Notes: a model not told the origin generated them from the letters alone. Counted from the stretch's first letter, positions 19,899 to 30,188 are shown. The stretch is 60,534 nucleotides of DNA from Cupriavidus sp. UYMMa02A (GCA_001725945.1 LRMT01000056.1:1-60534), one strand, 5' to 3'. A program made the numbers and translations.

Positions 19899-20362
19899 CG
19901 CAAAGCGAGCTGCCGCGCCTGGGCCAGGGCTTCTACTGGCAGGACTTGAAAGAAGGCCAGGCCTTCCAGACCTTCCGCCGCACCGTGACCGAGACCGACC
20001 TCGTCAATTTCATCTCGGTCACCGGCATGGTCGAGGCCATCTTCATCGAGGATGGCTACGAAAGCGGCGCGATCCGTGGGCGCCCGGTCCCGGGCGCGCT
20101 TACGTACACGCTGATCGAAGGCTTCATCCTGCAGACCATGATCCAGGGCACTGGCCTGGCCATGCTGGAACTCACGCAGAAGATTCTTGCCCCGGTCGTG
20201 GTCGGCGACACGGTATGGGCCACGGTCACGGTGACCGGCATCCGTCCCACGTCGCGCAGCGGCCGCGCGGTGGTTGATTCGGCGATCGAGGTCTTCAACC
20301 AGCGCAACGAGAAAGTCATGACGTACACGGCGCGGCGATTGCTGGCCGGGCGCGCGGAATAA
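19895..20362 (+). CDS. MaoC-like acyl dehydratase
   Basis: Intact, 155 residues, single hot-dog domain. Opens with GQGFYWQDLKEGQAFQTFRRTVTETDLVNFISVTG and continues to VPGALTYTLIEGFILQ and GDTVWATVTVTGIRPTSRSG, typical of MaoC/R-specific enoyl-CoA hydratases. In the catalytic D-x4-H motif region the usual His is not obvious (the segment reads VEAIFIED), so activity may differ. ATG overlaps the preceding stop. Probably hydrates the enoyl-CoA made by the ACAD pair downstream. Confidence 0.83.
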   Translation: MTQSELPRLGQGFYWQDLKEGQAFQTFRRTVTETDLVNFISVTGMVEAIFIEDGYESGAIRGRPVPGALTYTLIEGFILQTMIQGTGLAMLELTQKILAPVVVGDTVWATVTVTGIRPTSRSGRAVVDSAIEVFNQRNEKVMTYTARRLLAGRAE

Positions 20363-20426
20363 GGCAGTTGCGCACATGACGCAACGCATTGGATTCGACC
20401 CGTCGATTTCGTGGAGGAGACCAACG

Positions 20427-21418
20427 ATGAAGGCAAAGACCCTCATGACAACCGTGGCCGCGCTGCTGCCGGCCATACTCGCAAGCGCCGCCGCGCTGGC
20501 CGCGCGGCATCGGATGCCGGCACCTTCCCCGCCCATCCGATCCGGCTGGTGGTGCCGTTCCCGCCGGGCGGCCCGACCGATCTCGTGTCGCGCGTGATCG
20601 CCAAGCGCATGAGCGATGAACTTGGCCAGCAGGTGCTCGTGGACAACCGGCCCGGCGCCAACGGCAACATCGCCGCCGACATCGTCGCCAAGGCGCCGGC
20701 CGACGGCTATACGGTGCTGTACAACACCTCGTCGATCGCACTGAGCCCGGCGCTCTACAGCAAGCTCACCTATGACGTGCGGCGCGACTTCGCGCCCGTG
20801 GTGCTGACCGCCATGGTGCCGCTGGTGCTCGAGGTCAACGCCCAGTTGCCGGTGCATAACGTCAAGGAGTTCATCCAGTACGCCAAGGCCCATCCGGACA
20901 AGCTGACCTACGGCTCGGCGGGGAATGGCAACGTGACGCACCTGGCTGCGTTCCTGTTCCTGCAGGCCAACGGCCTGAACGCGGTGCACGCGCCTTACAA
21001 GGGCAGCGCCCCCGCGCTGACGGACCTGGCTGGCGGGCAGGTGCAGTTCATGACGGACACCATCAATTCGTCGCTGCCGTTTATCCGCGACAAGCGCATG
21101 CGCGCGCTGGCCGTCACCAGCAGCACGCGCAGTTCACAATTGCCCGATGTGCCGACCGTGGCCGAAACCGTCATGCCCGGCTTCGAAGTGGGCGCGTGGC
21201 AGGGCATGATGGTCCCCGCCAAGACGTCTCCGGAAATCGTGCGCAAGCTCAACGCCGCCACCATGAAGGCGCTGGCCAACCCCGAGACGCGCGCGGCGCT
21301 CGCCGCGCAGGGCGCCGAGCCGCGCGGCTCCACGCCCGAGGCCTACGCGAGCTACCTGTCCGCCGAAATGACGCGCTGGCGCAAGGTGGTCAGGGACTCC
21401 GGCGCCACGCTCGACTGA
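20427..21418 (+). CDS. Bug/TctC-family periplasmic solute-binding protein (frameshifted)
   Basis: About 330 residues. Signal peptide MKAKTLMTTVAALLPAILAS, then FPAHPIRLVVPFPPGGPTDL, VDNRPGANGNIAAD, APADGYTVLYNT, LTYGSAGNGNVTHLA, YKGSAPALTDLAGGQ and VPTVAETVMPGFEVG. One frameshift near 20505 at the end of the signal peptide. RBS GGAGGAGA precedes ATG 20427. Embedded in the CoA-transferase operon, so it probably binds the acid that the operon degrades. The membrane partners are not in the window. Confidence 0.9.
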
Positions 21419-21465
21419 TACCGCGATCCGCCCCTACCCGGCCATCACGCAACTGGATATTCAAC

Positions 21466-22625
21466 GTGACCGCACTGCTTTCCACCTTCCAGCTCACCAG
21501 CTGCCGCCGCACGCCATGGCGTTCCGCGAGCAGGTCCGGGCCTTCCTGGCCGAAAAGATGCCGGCGCTTGCGCCCGAGGTCCGGGCACGCTCGTGGATGG
21601 GCTTTGATGCCGACTTCAGCCGCGCCCTTGCCGCGCGCGGCTGGGTCGGCATCACGCTGCCGGCCGAGTATGGCGGTGCCGGGCTGGACCCGTTCTCGCG
21701 CTTCGTGCTGGTGGAGGAACTGCTCGCTGCCGGCGCGCCCGTGTCGGCCCACTGGATTGCCGACCGCCAGAGCGGCCCGCTGATCCTGCGCTACGGCAAC
21801 GCGGCACAAAAGGCGAAGTACCTGGCCGCCATCTGCCGCGGCGAAGCATTCTTCTGCATCGGCATGAGCGAGCCCAATTCCGGCTCCGACCTGGCGAGCG
21901 TGGCCACGCGCGCCGTGCGGCAGCCGGACGGAAGCTGGCGCCTGAGCGGCCGCAAGATCTGGACGACGAATGCCGACCACTGCCACTACATGATCGCGCT
22001 GGTCCGCACCTCGGGCACGCCGCAGGACCGGCAGAAAGGGCTGTCGCAGGTCATCGTCGATCTGTCGGCGCCCGGCGTGACGGTACGGCCCATCCAGGAC
22101 CTGACTGGCGACGCGCATTTCTCGGAGGTCAGCTTCGACGACGTGGTGCTCGCGCCCGACGCGCTGATCGGCCAGGAAGGCAGTGGCTGGGAGCAGGTGA
22201 ATGCCGAACTCGCATTCGAGCGCAGCGGACCCGAGCGGCTCTACTCGAGCGTGGTGCTGCTCGACACCTGGCTCGCCGCGCTGCGGCGCCTACCCGAAGC
22301 ACGGCGCGATACCGCCACCGCGGGCCGGCTGGTCGGCCACCTGGCCGTGCTGCGCGCGATGTCGCTCGCCGTGACATCGCGCCTTGCCGCCGGCGAAAGC
22401 CCGGTGGTGGAAGCCGCGCTGGTGAAGGACCTCGGCACGACCTTCGAGCAGTCGATCCCGGCGCTCGTGGAAGCCGCGCTGGGCGACGAGCCCGCGCTCG
22501 CAGCCGATGGCGCGCTGTACCGCACGCTGGCCTACGTCACGCAGATCGCCCCGTCCTATTCGCTGCGCGGCGGCACGCGCGAGATTCTTCGCGGCATGAT
22601 CGCGCGCGGCCTGGGGCTGCGCTGA
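21466..22625 (+). CDS. Acyl-CoA dehydrogenase, first of a pair (frameshifted N-terminus)
   Basis: FAD-dependent; introduces a double bond into an acyl-CoA. From ATG 21516 the frame is open for 369 residues. A GTG at 21466 (MTALLSTFQLTS) with one lost base near 21500 would give the more usual N-terminus. Motifs: ITLPAEYGGAGLDPFSRFVLVEEL, FCIGMSEPNSGSDLAS, WTTNADHCHY. At the C-terminal site where many family members have Tyr-Glu-Gly-Thr it reads LRGGTREI, so the usual catalytic Glu is absent. It is followed 26 bp later by a second, diverged ACAD, as in heteromeric FadE pairs of side-chain degradation. Confidence 0.85.
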
Positions 22626-22651
22626 ACGCGTCCAACACTGAGTCCATCGCC

Positions 22652-23643
22652 ATGCATAACACCTATTCCGACGCACTCGACGCCCTGCTGCGCGATCACT
22701 GCCAACCCGCCACCGTGCGCGCCATCGAACAGGGCGCCGATGCCGCCGCGCTCTGGCAGGCGTTGCTCGAAAGCGGTTTCGCGGACTGCCTGCTGCCCGA
22801 ATCCGCCAACGGCGCGGGCCTGCCGCTGTCCGACCTGGCGCCCGTGCTGTACGTGCTCGGCCGTCACGCCATGCCGCTGCCGCTCGCACAGACGCTGTTC
22901 GCGCGCGTGCTGTTGAACGCCCATGCGTGGCGGTACCCGCCGAGCCCATCGCGCTGGCGAGCTTCGACCATGACAGCGCGGCAGCGCTTGTTGCCGATGG
23001 CCGCCACGCCGGCTGGTTCCTGACGCAGGCCGGCACGCGCTGCGTGCTGCTGCCCGCATCGTTGGCTGGTGCGGAGCCGACCGGGGTCCACGCCGACCTG
23101 ACCATGCGCCTGCCGCGTCCCGACGCAACGGCCGGGGCGGCTTTCGAGCTGGCGGCCGGTACGCTGCGCTCGATCGGCGCGTGCCTGCATGCCGCACAGA
23201 TGGCCGGCGCGCTGTCGCAGGTCATGGACATGACGCTGCAGTACGCCAACGACCGCCTGCAGTTCGGGCGCGCCATCGGCAAGTTCCAGGCGATCCAGCA
23301 CCAGATCAGCGAGATGGCCGAGCACGTTGCCGCCTCGCGGCTGGCCGCGCAGATCGCCTGCGAGGGGACGGGCAATACGCCGGACCCGGTACGCGCCGCC
23401 ATCGGCAAGCTGCGCGCAAGCGACGCGGTCACGCCGGTGGCCGCCATCGCCCACGCGGTGCATGGCGCCATCGGCATCACCGAAGAGTTCGACCTGCAGC
23501 TCTACACGCGCCGCCTGCATGCGTGGCGCGTGGCCGACGGCTCGGAGCGCTGGTGGAGCCGCGTGCTCGGTGAACTGGCGTGCGCGGAGCCATCGCGCGG
23601 CGCGGTGGAGCTGGTACGGCAATGGTGCGAGACCGCTGCCTGA
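22652..23643 (+). CDS. Acyl-CoA dehydrogenase, second of a pair (frameshifted)
   Basis: About 331 residues. The N-terminal helical domain and central sheet are shortened. The C-terminal four-helix domain is clear: MTLQYANDRLQFGRAIGKFQAIQHQISEMAEHVAASRLAAQIA, then AVHGAIGITEEFDLQLYTRR. One frameshift near 22925. It lacks an evident catalytic Glu, and it is shorter than a stand-alone ACAD, so it is probably the beta partner of the preceding gene. Last gene of the operon, closed by a hairpin at 23658. Confidence 0.83.
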
Positions 23644-23657
23644 CCCGCAAAAAGCAA

Positions 23658-23681
23658 CGGCGGCCCGATCAGGGGCCGCCG
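23658..23681. terminator. Hairpin terminator between convergent genes
   Basis: Perfect 9-bp stem CGGCGGCCC/GGGCCGCCG. Read on the minus strand it is followed by TTGCTTTTT, so it mainly ends the prkA-yeaH-spoVR transcript, and may also stop the ACAD operon. Confidence 0.75.
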
Positions 23682-23712
23682 CATCGCGCACAGTAAAGCC
23701 AAGACCGAAGGA

Positions 23713-25266
23713 TCAGGCCGCCAGGCTCAGTCCGCCACCGGGCACCTTGCGATGACGGCGCTCCGGCTTGCACTCGTACTTGAGTTCGCGCCGGCCATCC
23801 TCGTACGCCACTTCCAGCCGGACATTGAAGCCCCACAAGCGCGTCACGTGGCGGATCACCTCGTCGAAGTTATGCGAGAGCGGCCGGCGGTCGCTTTGCT
23901 GGTGACGCAAGGTCAGTGAACGGTCCCCGCCCACATCGACATTGGTGACCTGGATGTTCGGTTCCATGCCCGACAGGTCGTACTGCGAGGCCAGCAACTG
24001 CCGGATCATGCGGTAGCCTTCATCGTTGTGGATGGCCGTCACGCGCAGCTTGTTCTCGCGGTCATCGTCGAGCACCGAGAACAGCTTGAGTTCGCGGATC
24101 ACGCGCGGCGACAGGAACTGGAGCAGGAAGCTCTCGTCCTTGAAATTGCGCATGGCGAAGTCCAGCGTGGTGCGCCAGTCCGAGCCCGCAATCTCCGGCG
24201 CCCAGTGGCGATCCTCGTCGTCCGGGTGTTCGCACATGCGGCGCAAGTCCTGGAACATCAGGAAACCGAGCGTGTACGGATTCAGGCCGCTGTAGTACGG
24301 GCTGTTGTACGGCGGCTGGTAGATCACGTTGGTGTGGGCCTGCAGCAGTTCCAGCATGAAGGCGTCGTTGACGAGCTTTTCCTCGTAGAGCTGGTGGATG
24401 ATGGTGTAGTGCCAGAACGTCGCCCAGCCCTCATTCATCACCTTGGTCTGGCGCTGCGGATAGAAGTACTGCGCGATCTTGCGCACGATGCGCACGATCT
24501 CGCGCTGCCACGGCGCCAGCTTGGGCGCATTCTTTTCGATGAAATAGAGCAGGTTCTCCTGCGGCTCCGGCGGGAAGGTGCCTTCCGCTTCGACCGCGTC
24601 GTCGTCCGTCGCAAGCGCGTGCGGGCGGTGCTTGGGCAGCGTGCGCCACAGATCGTTGACCTGCATCTGCAGGTAGTTCTCGCGCTCGGTCTGGCGCGCC
24701 TGCTCTTCGGTGATCGAAAGCTTCTTGGGCCGCTTGTAGCGGTCAACGCCATAGTTCTGCAGCGCGTGGCAGGAGTCGAGCAGGAGCTCCACCTCCTGCT
24801 CGCCATAGCGCTGCTCGCATTCGGCCACGTAGTTCTTGGCGAACAGCAGGTAATCGATGATGGCGTCCGCGTTGGTCCAGGCACGGAACAGGTAATTGCC
24901 CTTGAAGAACGAGTTATGGCCGTAGCAGGCGTGCGCAATCGTGAGCGCCTGCATGGGCAGCGTGTTCTCCTCCATCAGGTAGGCAATGCAGGGGTTGGAA
25001 TTGATCACGATCTCATAGGCCAGCCCCATGTGGCCGCGCTGGTAACTGCGCTCCGAGGCCAGGAAGTGCTTGCCGTATGACCAGTGGCTGTACCCCACCG
25101 GCAGGCCGGCCGACGCATAGGCATCCAGCATCTGCTCGGCGGTGATGATCTCGATCTGGTTGGGATAGCTGTCCAGCCCGAACTCGCCGGCAATACGGGC
25201 GATCTCGCGGTCATACCGGTTGATCAGCTCGAAGGTCCATTCCGAACCCGTGGAGAGATAAGCCAT
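23713..25266 (-). CDS. spoVR: SpoVR family protein (YcgB)
   Basis: Intact, 517 residues. Family landmarks: EWTFELINRYDREIARIA near the start, SYGKHFLASERSY, IAHACYGHNSFFKGNYLF, MNEGWATFWHYTIIHQLYE and NPYTLGFLMFQDLRRM. His-rich motifs such as H-x-x-Y-G-H-N-S suggest a metal site. ATG 25266 is preferred because GGGGGTAAAG lies just ahead of it; an upstream ATG at 25278 is in frame. Third gene of the conserved prkA-yeaH-spoVR operon. These genes respond to nutrient stress and stationary phase in enterobacteria; the biochemical role of SpoVR is not settled. Confidence 0.95.
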   Translation of the reverse strand: MAYLSTGSEWTFELINRYDREIARIAGEFGLDSYPNQIEIITAEQMLDAYASAGLPVGYSHWSYGKHFLASERSYQRGHMGLAYEIVINSNPCIAYLMEENTLPMQALTIAHACYGHNSFFKGNYLFRAWTNADAIIDYLLFAKNYVAECEQRYGEQEVELLLDSCHALQNYGVDRYKRPKKLSITEEQARQTERENYLQMQVNDLWRTLPKHRPHALATDDDAVEAEGTFPPEPQENLLYFIEKNAPKLAPWQREIVRIVRKIAQYFYPQRQTKVMNEGWATFWHYTIIHQLYEEKLVNDAFMLELLQAHTNVIYQPPYNSPYYSGLNPYTLGFLMFQDLRRMCEHPDDEDRHWAPEIAGSDWRTTLDFAMRNFKDESFLLQFLSPRVIRELKLFSVLDDDRENKLRVTAIHNDEGYRMIRQLLASQYDLSGMEPNIQVTNVDVGGDRSLTLRHQQSDRRPLSHNFDEVIRHVTRLWGFNVRLEVAYEDGRRELKYECKPERRHRKVPGGGLSLAA

Positions 25267-25403
25267 CTTTACCCCCATCTGGCGGGCAAGCCGGCCGCGC
25301 CCGGCATACGTTGCCGGGGACGGCGCCGCTGCGCCGCGTTGCTGCCACTGTCAACGCCTGCTGGCCCACCGGGACCGGCGGACCGGAAAGGCTTCCCGTC
25401 CCG

Positions 25404-26666
25404 TCAGGCCGCGCGCTTCTGAAACAGGTCGTGCAGCACCGGGTAGATCTCGTCCGGGCTGATGATCCGCTGCATCGCGAAGTGCTCGAACTGACTTTTG
25501 ACCGTCAGGTACTCTTCCCAGAGGTTCTGCGGCTCCTCGGAGGCCACCTCCACGTACGCGTAATACTGCACCAGCGGCAGGATCGACTCGCGCAGCAGGC
25601 GGCCACACAACTCGGAATCACCGGCCCAGTTGTCGCCGTCGGACGCCTGCGCACAGTAGATGTTCCACTGGCTGGGCGGATAGCGGTCATGGATGACCTC
25701 GACCATCAGCTTCAGCGCACTCGACACCACCGTACCACCGGATTCGCGCGAATGGAAGAAATCCTCTTCTTCCACTTCCTTGGCCACAGTGTGATGGCGA
25801 ATGAACACCACGTCGATCCGTTCGTAGTTGCGCTTGAGGAACAGGTACAGCAGCATGAAGAAGCGCTTGGCGAGATCCTTGCGGCTCTCGTCCATCGACC
25901 CCGAAACGTCCATCAGGCAGAACATCACCGCCTGGGCCTGGGGCCGCTTCTTCAGCACGCGGTTGTTGTAGCGCAGGTCGAGCTTCTCGATGAAGGGCAC
26001 GCGGTCGATGCAGGCACGCAGGTGCCGCATCTCCTTCATCATCTCGAGTGTGCTTTCCGCGTAAGGGCCTTCCTTCTCCAGCGCCTTGCTGTAGGCCTCT
26101 TCCAGTTCGCGCAGTCGCTTCTGGTACGGGCTGGAGAGCGCAATGCGCCGGCCGATCGAACTGCGCATGGTGCGCAGGATCGACAAATTGGAAGGCGTGC
26201 CGTCGATGGAAAAGCCGGCGCGCACCTTGCGCACTTCCGCGATCTTGGCAAGATGGCGCTTGGCCAGGTCCGGCAGCGCCATGTCCTCGAAGAAGAAGTT
26301 CAGGAAGTCCTCGCGGGACAGCGTGAAGACGAAATCGTCTTCGCCCTCGCCGCTGTCACTGGCGCGCGAGCCGGATCCGCCGCCGCCCTGCTGCTGGCGG
26401 TCGAACGAATCCCCCCGGACGAACTTCTTGTTGCCGGGGTGGATCCATTCACGCCGCCCGCCAGGGCCGTGGTGGAAGATCGGCTCGGAGATGTCCTTGA
26501 CCGGAATGGACACCTGCCCGCTCTGCTCGATGTCCATGATCTTCCGGCCGGACACCGCTTTTGCGACCGCCTGGCGTATCTGCTCGCGGTAGCGCTTGAT
26601 AAAGCGCTGCTTGTTGACGGCACTTTTGTTGCCGCCGTTCTCACGCCTGTCAATGACCGTGGCCAT
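25404..26666 (-). CDS. yeaH: YeaH/DUF444 family protein, VWA-like
   Basis: Intact, 420 residues. Begins VIDRRENGGNKSAVNKQRFIKRYREQI, a signature of the UPF0229 family. A Gly/Ser/acid linker (GGGGSGSRASDSGEGEDD) follows around residue 95. The C-terminal von Willebrand A-like domain has the metal site D-V-S-G-S-M in FCLMDVSGSM and the ESGGTVVSSAL loop. Usual partner of the PrkA kinase and encoded between prkA and spoVR. Thought to act with YeaG in a stress-signalling module. Confidence 0.95.
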   Translation of the reverse strand: MATVIDRRENGGNKSAVNKQRFIKRYREQIRQAVAKAVSGRKIMDIEQSGQVSIPVKDISEPIFHHGPGGRREWIHPGNKKFVRGDSFDRQQQGGGGSGSRASDSGEGEDDFVFTLSREDFLNFFFEDMALPDLAKRHLAKIAEVRKVRAGFSIDGTPSNLSILRTMRSSIGRRIALSSPYQKRLRELEEAYSKALEKEGPYAESTLEMMKEMRHLRACIDRVPFIEKLDLRYNNRVLKKRPQAQAVMFCLMDVSGSMDESRKDLAKRFFMLLYLFLKRNYERIDVVFIRHHTVAKEVEEEDFFHSRESGGTVVSSALKLMVEVIHDRYPPSQWNIYCAQASDGDNWAGDSELCGRLLRESILPLVQYYAYVEVASEEPQNLWEEYLTVKSQFEHFAMQRIISPDEIYPVLHDLFQKRAA

Positions 26667-26703
26667 GTATTTGCCCTCGCAGAGAGGCCTGGTTCAGGCG
26701 CCG

Positions 26704-28626
26704 TTACGATGATTTTCTTACGCGCAGATACCACTCCACCAGCAGTCGGACTTGCTTCGGCGTATACCCCTTTTCGACCATGCGGTTGACGAAGTTCTCG
26801 TGCTTCTCCTGGTCTTCTCGCGAAGACTTGGCATTGAACGAGATAACCGGCAGGAGATCCTCTGTGGTGGAGAACATGCGCTTCTCGATCACCATCCGCA
26901 GCTTCTCGTAGCTGGTCCAGACCGGATTCTTGCCCCCGTTGTGAGCCCGGGCGCGCAGCACGAAGTTGACGATCTCGTTGCGGAAGTCCTTCGGGTTCGA
27001 GATGCCCGCTGGCTTTTCCACTTTCTCCAGTTCGTCATTCAGTGCGTTGCGGTCAAGGATCTCGCCGGTGTTCGGATCGCGGTACTCCTGGTCCTGGATC
27101 CACAGGTCGGCGAATACCACGTAGCGGTCGAAGATGTTCTGCCCGTACTCGGAATACGATTCCAGGTACGCGGTCTGGATCTCCTTGCCAATGAACTCCA
27201 CGTACGGTGTGGTCAGGTACTCCTTGATATGGGACAGCAGCTTCGCTTCCTGCTCCGGCGGGAACTGCTCGCGCTCGATCTGCTGTTCGAGCACATACAG
27301 CAGGTGCACCGGGTTGGCGGCGACCTCGGTATTGTCGAAGTTGAACACCTTGGACAGCACCTTGAATGCGAAGCGCGTCGACAGGCCGTTCATGCCTTCA
27401 TCCACACCGGCATAGTCCCGGTATTCCTGGTACGACTTCGCCTTCGGATCAACGTCCTTCAGGCTCTCGCCGTCATAGACGCGCATCTTCGAGAAGATGT
27501 TCGAGTTCTCGGGCTCCTTGATCCGCGTGAGCACCGCAAACTGCGCCATCATCTTCAGCGTGCTCGGCGCATTCGGCGCCGCCGACAACGAACTGCTGCG
27601 CAACAGCTTGTCGTAGATCTTCACCTCTTCGGACACGCGCAGGCAGTACGGCACCTTGACAATGTAGATACGGTCGAGGAAAGCCTCGTTGTTCTTGTCC
27701 TGCTTGAACGTCTGCCATTCCGCCTCGTTCGAGTGCGCCAGGATGATGCCGTCGAACGGAATCGCCCCAAAGCCCTCGGTGCCCTTGTAGTTCCCCTCCT
27801 GCGTGGCGGTCAGCATGGGGTGCAGCACCTTGATCGGCGCCTTGAACATTTCGACGAACTCGAGCAGGCCGCGGTTGGCCAGGCACAGGCCGCCGGAATA
27901 GGAGTAGGCGTCAGGATCGTCCTGCGGGAAATCCTCGAGCTTGCGGATATCCACCTTGCCGACGAGCGAGGAGATATCCTGGTTGTTCTCGTCGCCCGGC
28001 TCGGTCTTCGAGATCGCAATCTGCGACAGCACCGACGGACGCAGCTTGACCACGCGGAACCTGGTGATGTCACCATTGAACTCTTGCAGGCGCTTGACCG
28101 CCCACGGAGATGGAATGGTGCTCAGGTACCGGACCGGGATGCCATAGTCCTCTTCCAGAATCTTGCCGTCTTCCTCGGGCGAGAAAAGACCGAGCGGAGA
28201 TTCGTGGATCGGCGAGCCCTTCAGCGCGTAGATGGGCACCTGCTCCATCAACGACTTCAGCTTCTCCGCCAGCGACGACTTGCCGCCACCGGGGGGCCCG
28301 AGCAGATACAGGATCTGCTTGCGTTCTTCCAGGCCCTGGGCGGCATGCTTGAAGAACGAAACGATCTGCTCGATCGTGTCCTCCATGCCGTAGAAATCGC
28401 GGAACGCCGGATAAACCCGGATCACCTTGTTGAAGAACAACCGGGACAGGCGCGGATCATGGTGGGTATCCACCAGCTCCGGCTGGCCGATCGCGGCGAG
28501 CATGCGTTCAGCCGCAGTCGCATAGGCAGTCGGATCCTTCTTGCAGATATCCAGGTACTCCTGGATGCTGTATTCCTCTTCCTTGCGAGCTTCGAAACGC
28601 GTGGCGTAATGGCCGAAAATGTCCAT
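26704..28626 (-). CDS. prkA: PrkA/YeaG serine protein kinase
   Basis: Intact, 640 residues, normal length. The N-terminal AAA domain has Walker A GPPGGGKSSL around residue 114; the C-terminal PrkA kinase domain has the run LDRIYIVKVPYCLRVSEEVK and VEFIGKEIQTAYLESYSEYG. RBS GGGAGTGAGGA precedes ATG 28626. First gene of the operon, with 38 bp to yeaH. In Escherichia coli the homologue is part of the nitrogen-starvation and stationary-phase response. A 642-codon open frame on the opposite strand is a codon-bias shadow. Confidence 0.96.
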   Translation of the reverse strand: MDIFGHYATRFEARKEEEYSIQEYLDICKKDPTAYATAAERMLAAIGQPELVDTHHDPRLSRLFFNKVIRVYPAFRDFYGMEDTIEQIVSFFKHAAQGLEERKQILYLLGPPGGGKSSLAEKLKSLMEQVPIYALKGSPIHESPLGLFSPEEDGKILEEDYGIPVRYLSTIPSPWAVKRLQEFNGDITRFRVVKLRPSVLSQIAISKTEPGDENNQDISSLVGKVDIRKLEDFPQDDPDAYSYSGGLCLANRGLLEFVEMFKAPIKVLHPMLTATQEGNYKGTEGFGAIPFDGIILAHSNEAEWQTFKQDKNNEAFLDRIYIVKVPYCLRVSEEVKIYDKLLRSSSLSAAPNAPSTLKMMAQFAVLTRIKEPENSNIFSKMRVYDGESLKDVDPKAKSYQEYRDYAGVDEGMNGLSTRFAFKVLSKVFNFDNTEVAANPVHLLYVLEQQIEREQFPPEQEAKLLSHIKEYLTTPYVEFIGKEIQTAYLESYSEYGQNIFDRYVVFADLWIQDQEYRDPNTGEILDRNALNDELEKVEKPAGISNPKDFRNEIVNFVLRARAHNGGKNPVWTSYEKLRMVIEKRMFSTTEDLLPVISFNAKSSREDQEKHENFVNRMVEKGYTPKQVRLLVEWYLRVRKSS

Positions 28627-29365
28627 TCCTCACTCCCGTCAGAGTCCTCATCCGAGGTCAAGGCACTGCTACTCCCCTGAGGCTTCGCGCCAGCTTTCGC
28701 GGTACGCCACCCCGGCTTGGCGCCCTGGCCATGTTGCGAAGTCTTTACTTCATCATAGTCAAATAACGGCGATGGTGGAGCTTGAGTTGACGGTTCTCTT
28801 GCATGTGCGCAACGGCATTTCCGCCCTGCAAACACCACATTCGAACCACTGCCCTACCCCGCGCGCGACGGGCCATTGACTATGGCTTGTGAGACACCTT
28901 ACACCTTTCCGCCAGAATCTGCACAGCCGCTTTTGTAACCAGGAAACAAAACAGCCGGTGATTTCGCCGGCCTTTTTGCGGGGATTTCCGCAACGCGCAT
29001 CAGCACACGCCGACTGCTGATGACAACGCTCGGAGAGTGCGCCACAAGCTCTCTCATGCGCTCGTTCGAAGCCCCGCGGATCTTGCTGACGCGCGCGCGA
29101 TCGGGTATTCGAGCATGCAGCCGTAGCCGCGCTGCGATGACCAAGTGGTGGTACTCACAACGCAACCGCGAAATCATCGAGGGCTGTCTGCCATCGATAC
29201 GGGCGCTGCGGGCTGCTGCGCTCAGCCGTCATCCAGTCGTTGACGAAAGTCACGGCACTGGTCTCGACCATTGTGGCCTATATAGATAGGCGAATTTCGT
29301 ATGGGGAGCACTACCCGGGATGCCGCAGCGCATCATTGCCGCGCGTGGCAGCTTGCCGGCCCTGC
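28627..29365. other. Intergenic region upstream of prkA
   Basis: About 740 bp with no gene I can support; short open frames on both strands lack family features or good RBSs. The minus strand near 28745-28765 is AT-rich (TTTGACTATGATGAAGT) and may contain the prkA promoter. A terminator lies at 28955-28978. Confidence 0.5.
28955..28978. terminator. Rho-independent terminator
   Basis: Stem GCCGG/CCGGC with an 8-base loop, TTTTT on the plus side, and TGTTTTGTTT on the minus side. The minus-strand reading would end the transcript of the crotonase operon that runs toward prkA. Confidence 0.75.
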
Positions 29366-30144
29366 TCAGTCCGGCCAGCGATAGCGCGGCGGCTGCTTGG
29401 ACAGGAAGCGGTTGGCGGCGTCCTGACGATACTCCGTGGCAAACGCAATGCCCTGGCCATCGGCCTCCATGGCCAGCATGCTGTGCAGGTCCTGGTTCAG
29501 CGAGGCGTTGAGCGCCTTCTTGGTCAGGGCCAGCGCCACCGGAGATGCCTCGGTGAAAGCGCGGGCCATGGCGCGCGCGCGCTCCTGCAAGCTGTCGGCA
29601 GGCACGATCTCCATGACGATGCCCTCGTCCTGCGCTGCCTCGGCATTGAGCTCGCGCATCGAGAACATCAGCGCCTTGGCGCGCTGGAGACCGATCATGC
29701 GCGGCAATGTGTAGAACGCTCCGCAATCCGGAATCAGTCCCAGGCGCAGGAACGGCAGCGCAAAGCGTGCGCGCGGCGTGGCCAGGATGATATCGGCGGT
29801 CAGCGCAAGGCTGAAGCCCGCGCCGAACGCCGCGCCATCGACGGCGGCAATGACCGGGATCTCGAGCTGGATCAGCGCCTCGAGCCACGGATGGATGGTG
29901 CCAAGCGCTGCCGGCCCTGTGCCGCGCTGATCTCGCCTTGCATGGAGCTGATATCCCCGCCCGAGCAGAAGTCGTTGCCGGCGCCGGTCAGGATCAGCGC
30001 GCGCACGCTGGTGTCCTGGCGTAGCTGCTGCATCACATCGCCGATCTCGCGGCGCATGACGCCATTGAGCGCATTCTTACGCGCCGGATAGTCAAGGGTG
30101 AGGGTGGCAATGCCATCTTCGACGGCATAGCGAATCGTTTCCAT
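29366..30144 (-). CDS. Enoyl-CoA hydratase/isomerase (crotonase) family (frameshifted)
   Basis: About 259 residues after one frameshift near 29905. Oxyanion-hole segments FCSGGDISSMQ and AAVDGAAFGAGFSLALTADI are clear. Neither Glu of classical crotonase is present: the sites read GFSLAL and LPFLRLGL. An Asp is kept in LIPDCGAFYTLP, as in PaaG-type isomerases. The protein is therefore more likely an isomerase or hydrolase than a hydratase. ATG 30144. Last gene of a minus-strand operon with a Bug protein, acyl-CoA ligase and second Bug, consistent with CoA-dependent breakdown of an imported acid. Confidence 0.85.
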
Positions 30145-30188
30145 GAAGGACTCCACGTATTGCTGCGGTTCAAGGTTCGGGCGGTGGC

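Noticed and set aside
19040..20989. Open frame of 649 codons on the minus strand
   Set aside because: Spans several plus-strand genes in antisense and follows their codon pattern; no homology feature.
26752..28680. Open frame of 642 codons on the plus strand
   Set aside because: Exact antisense shadow of prkA, whose product is unmistakable. No RBS or family feature on the plus strand.
28899..29177. Possible 92-residue protein upstream of prkA on the minus strand
   Set aside because: Overlaps a clear terminator, has no RBS and no recognisable domain.
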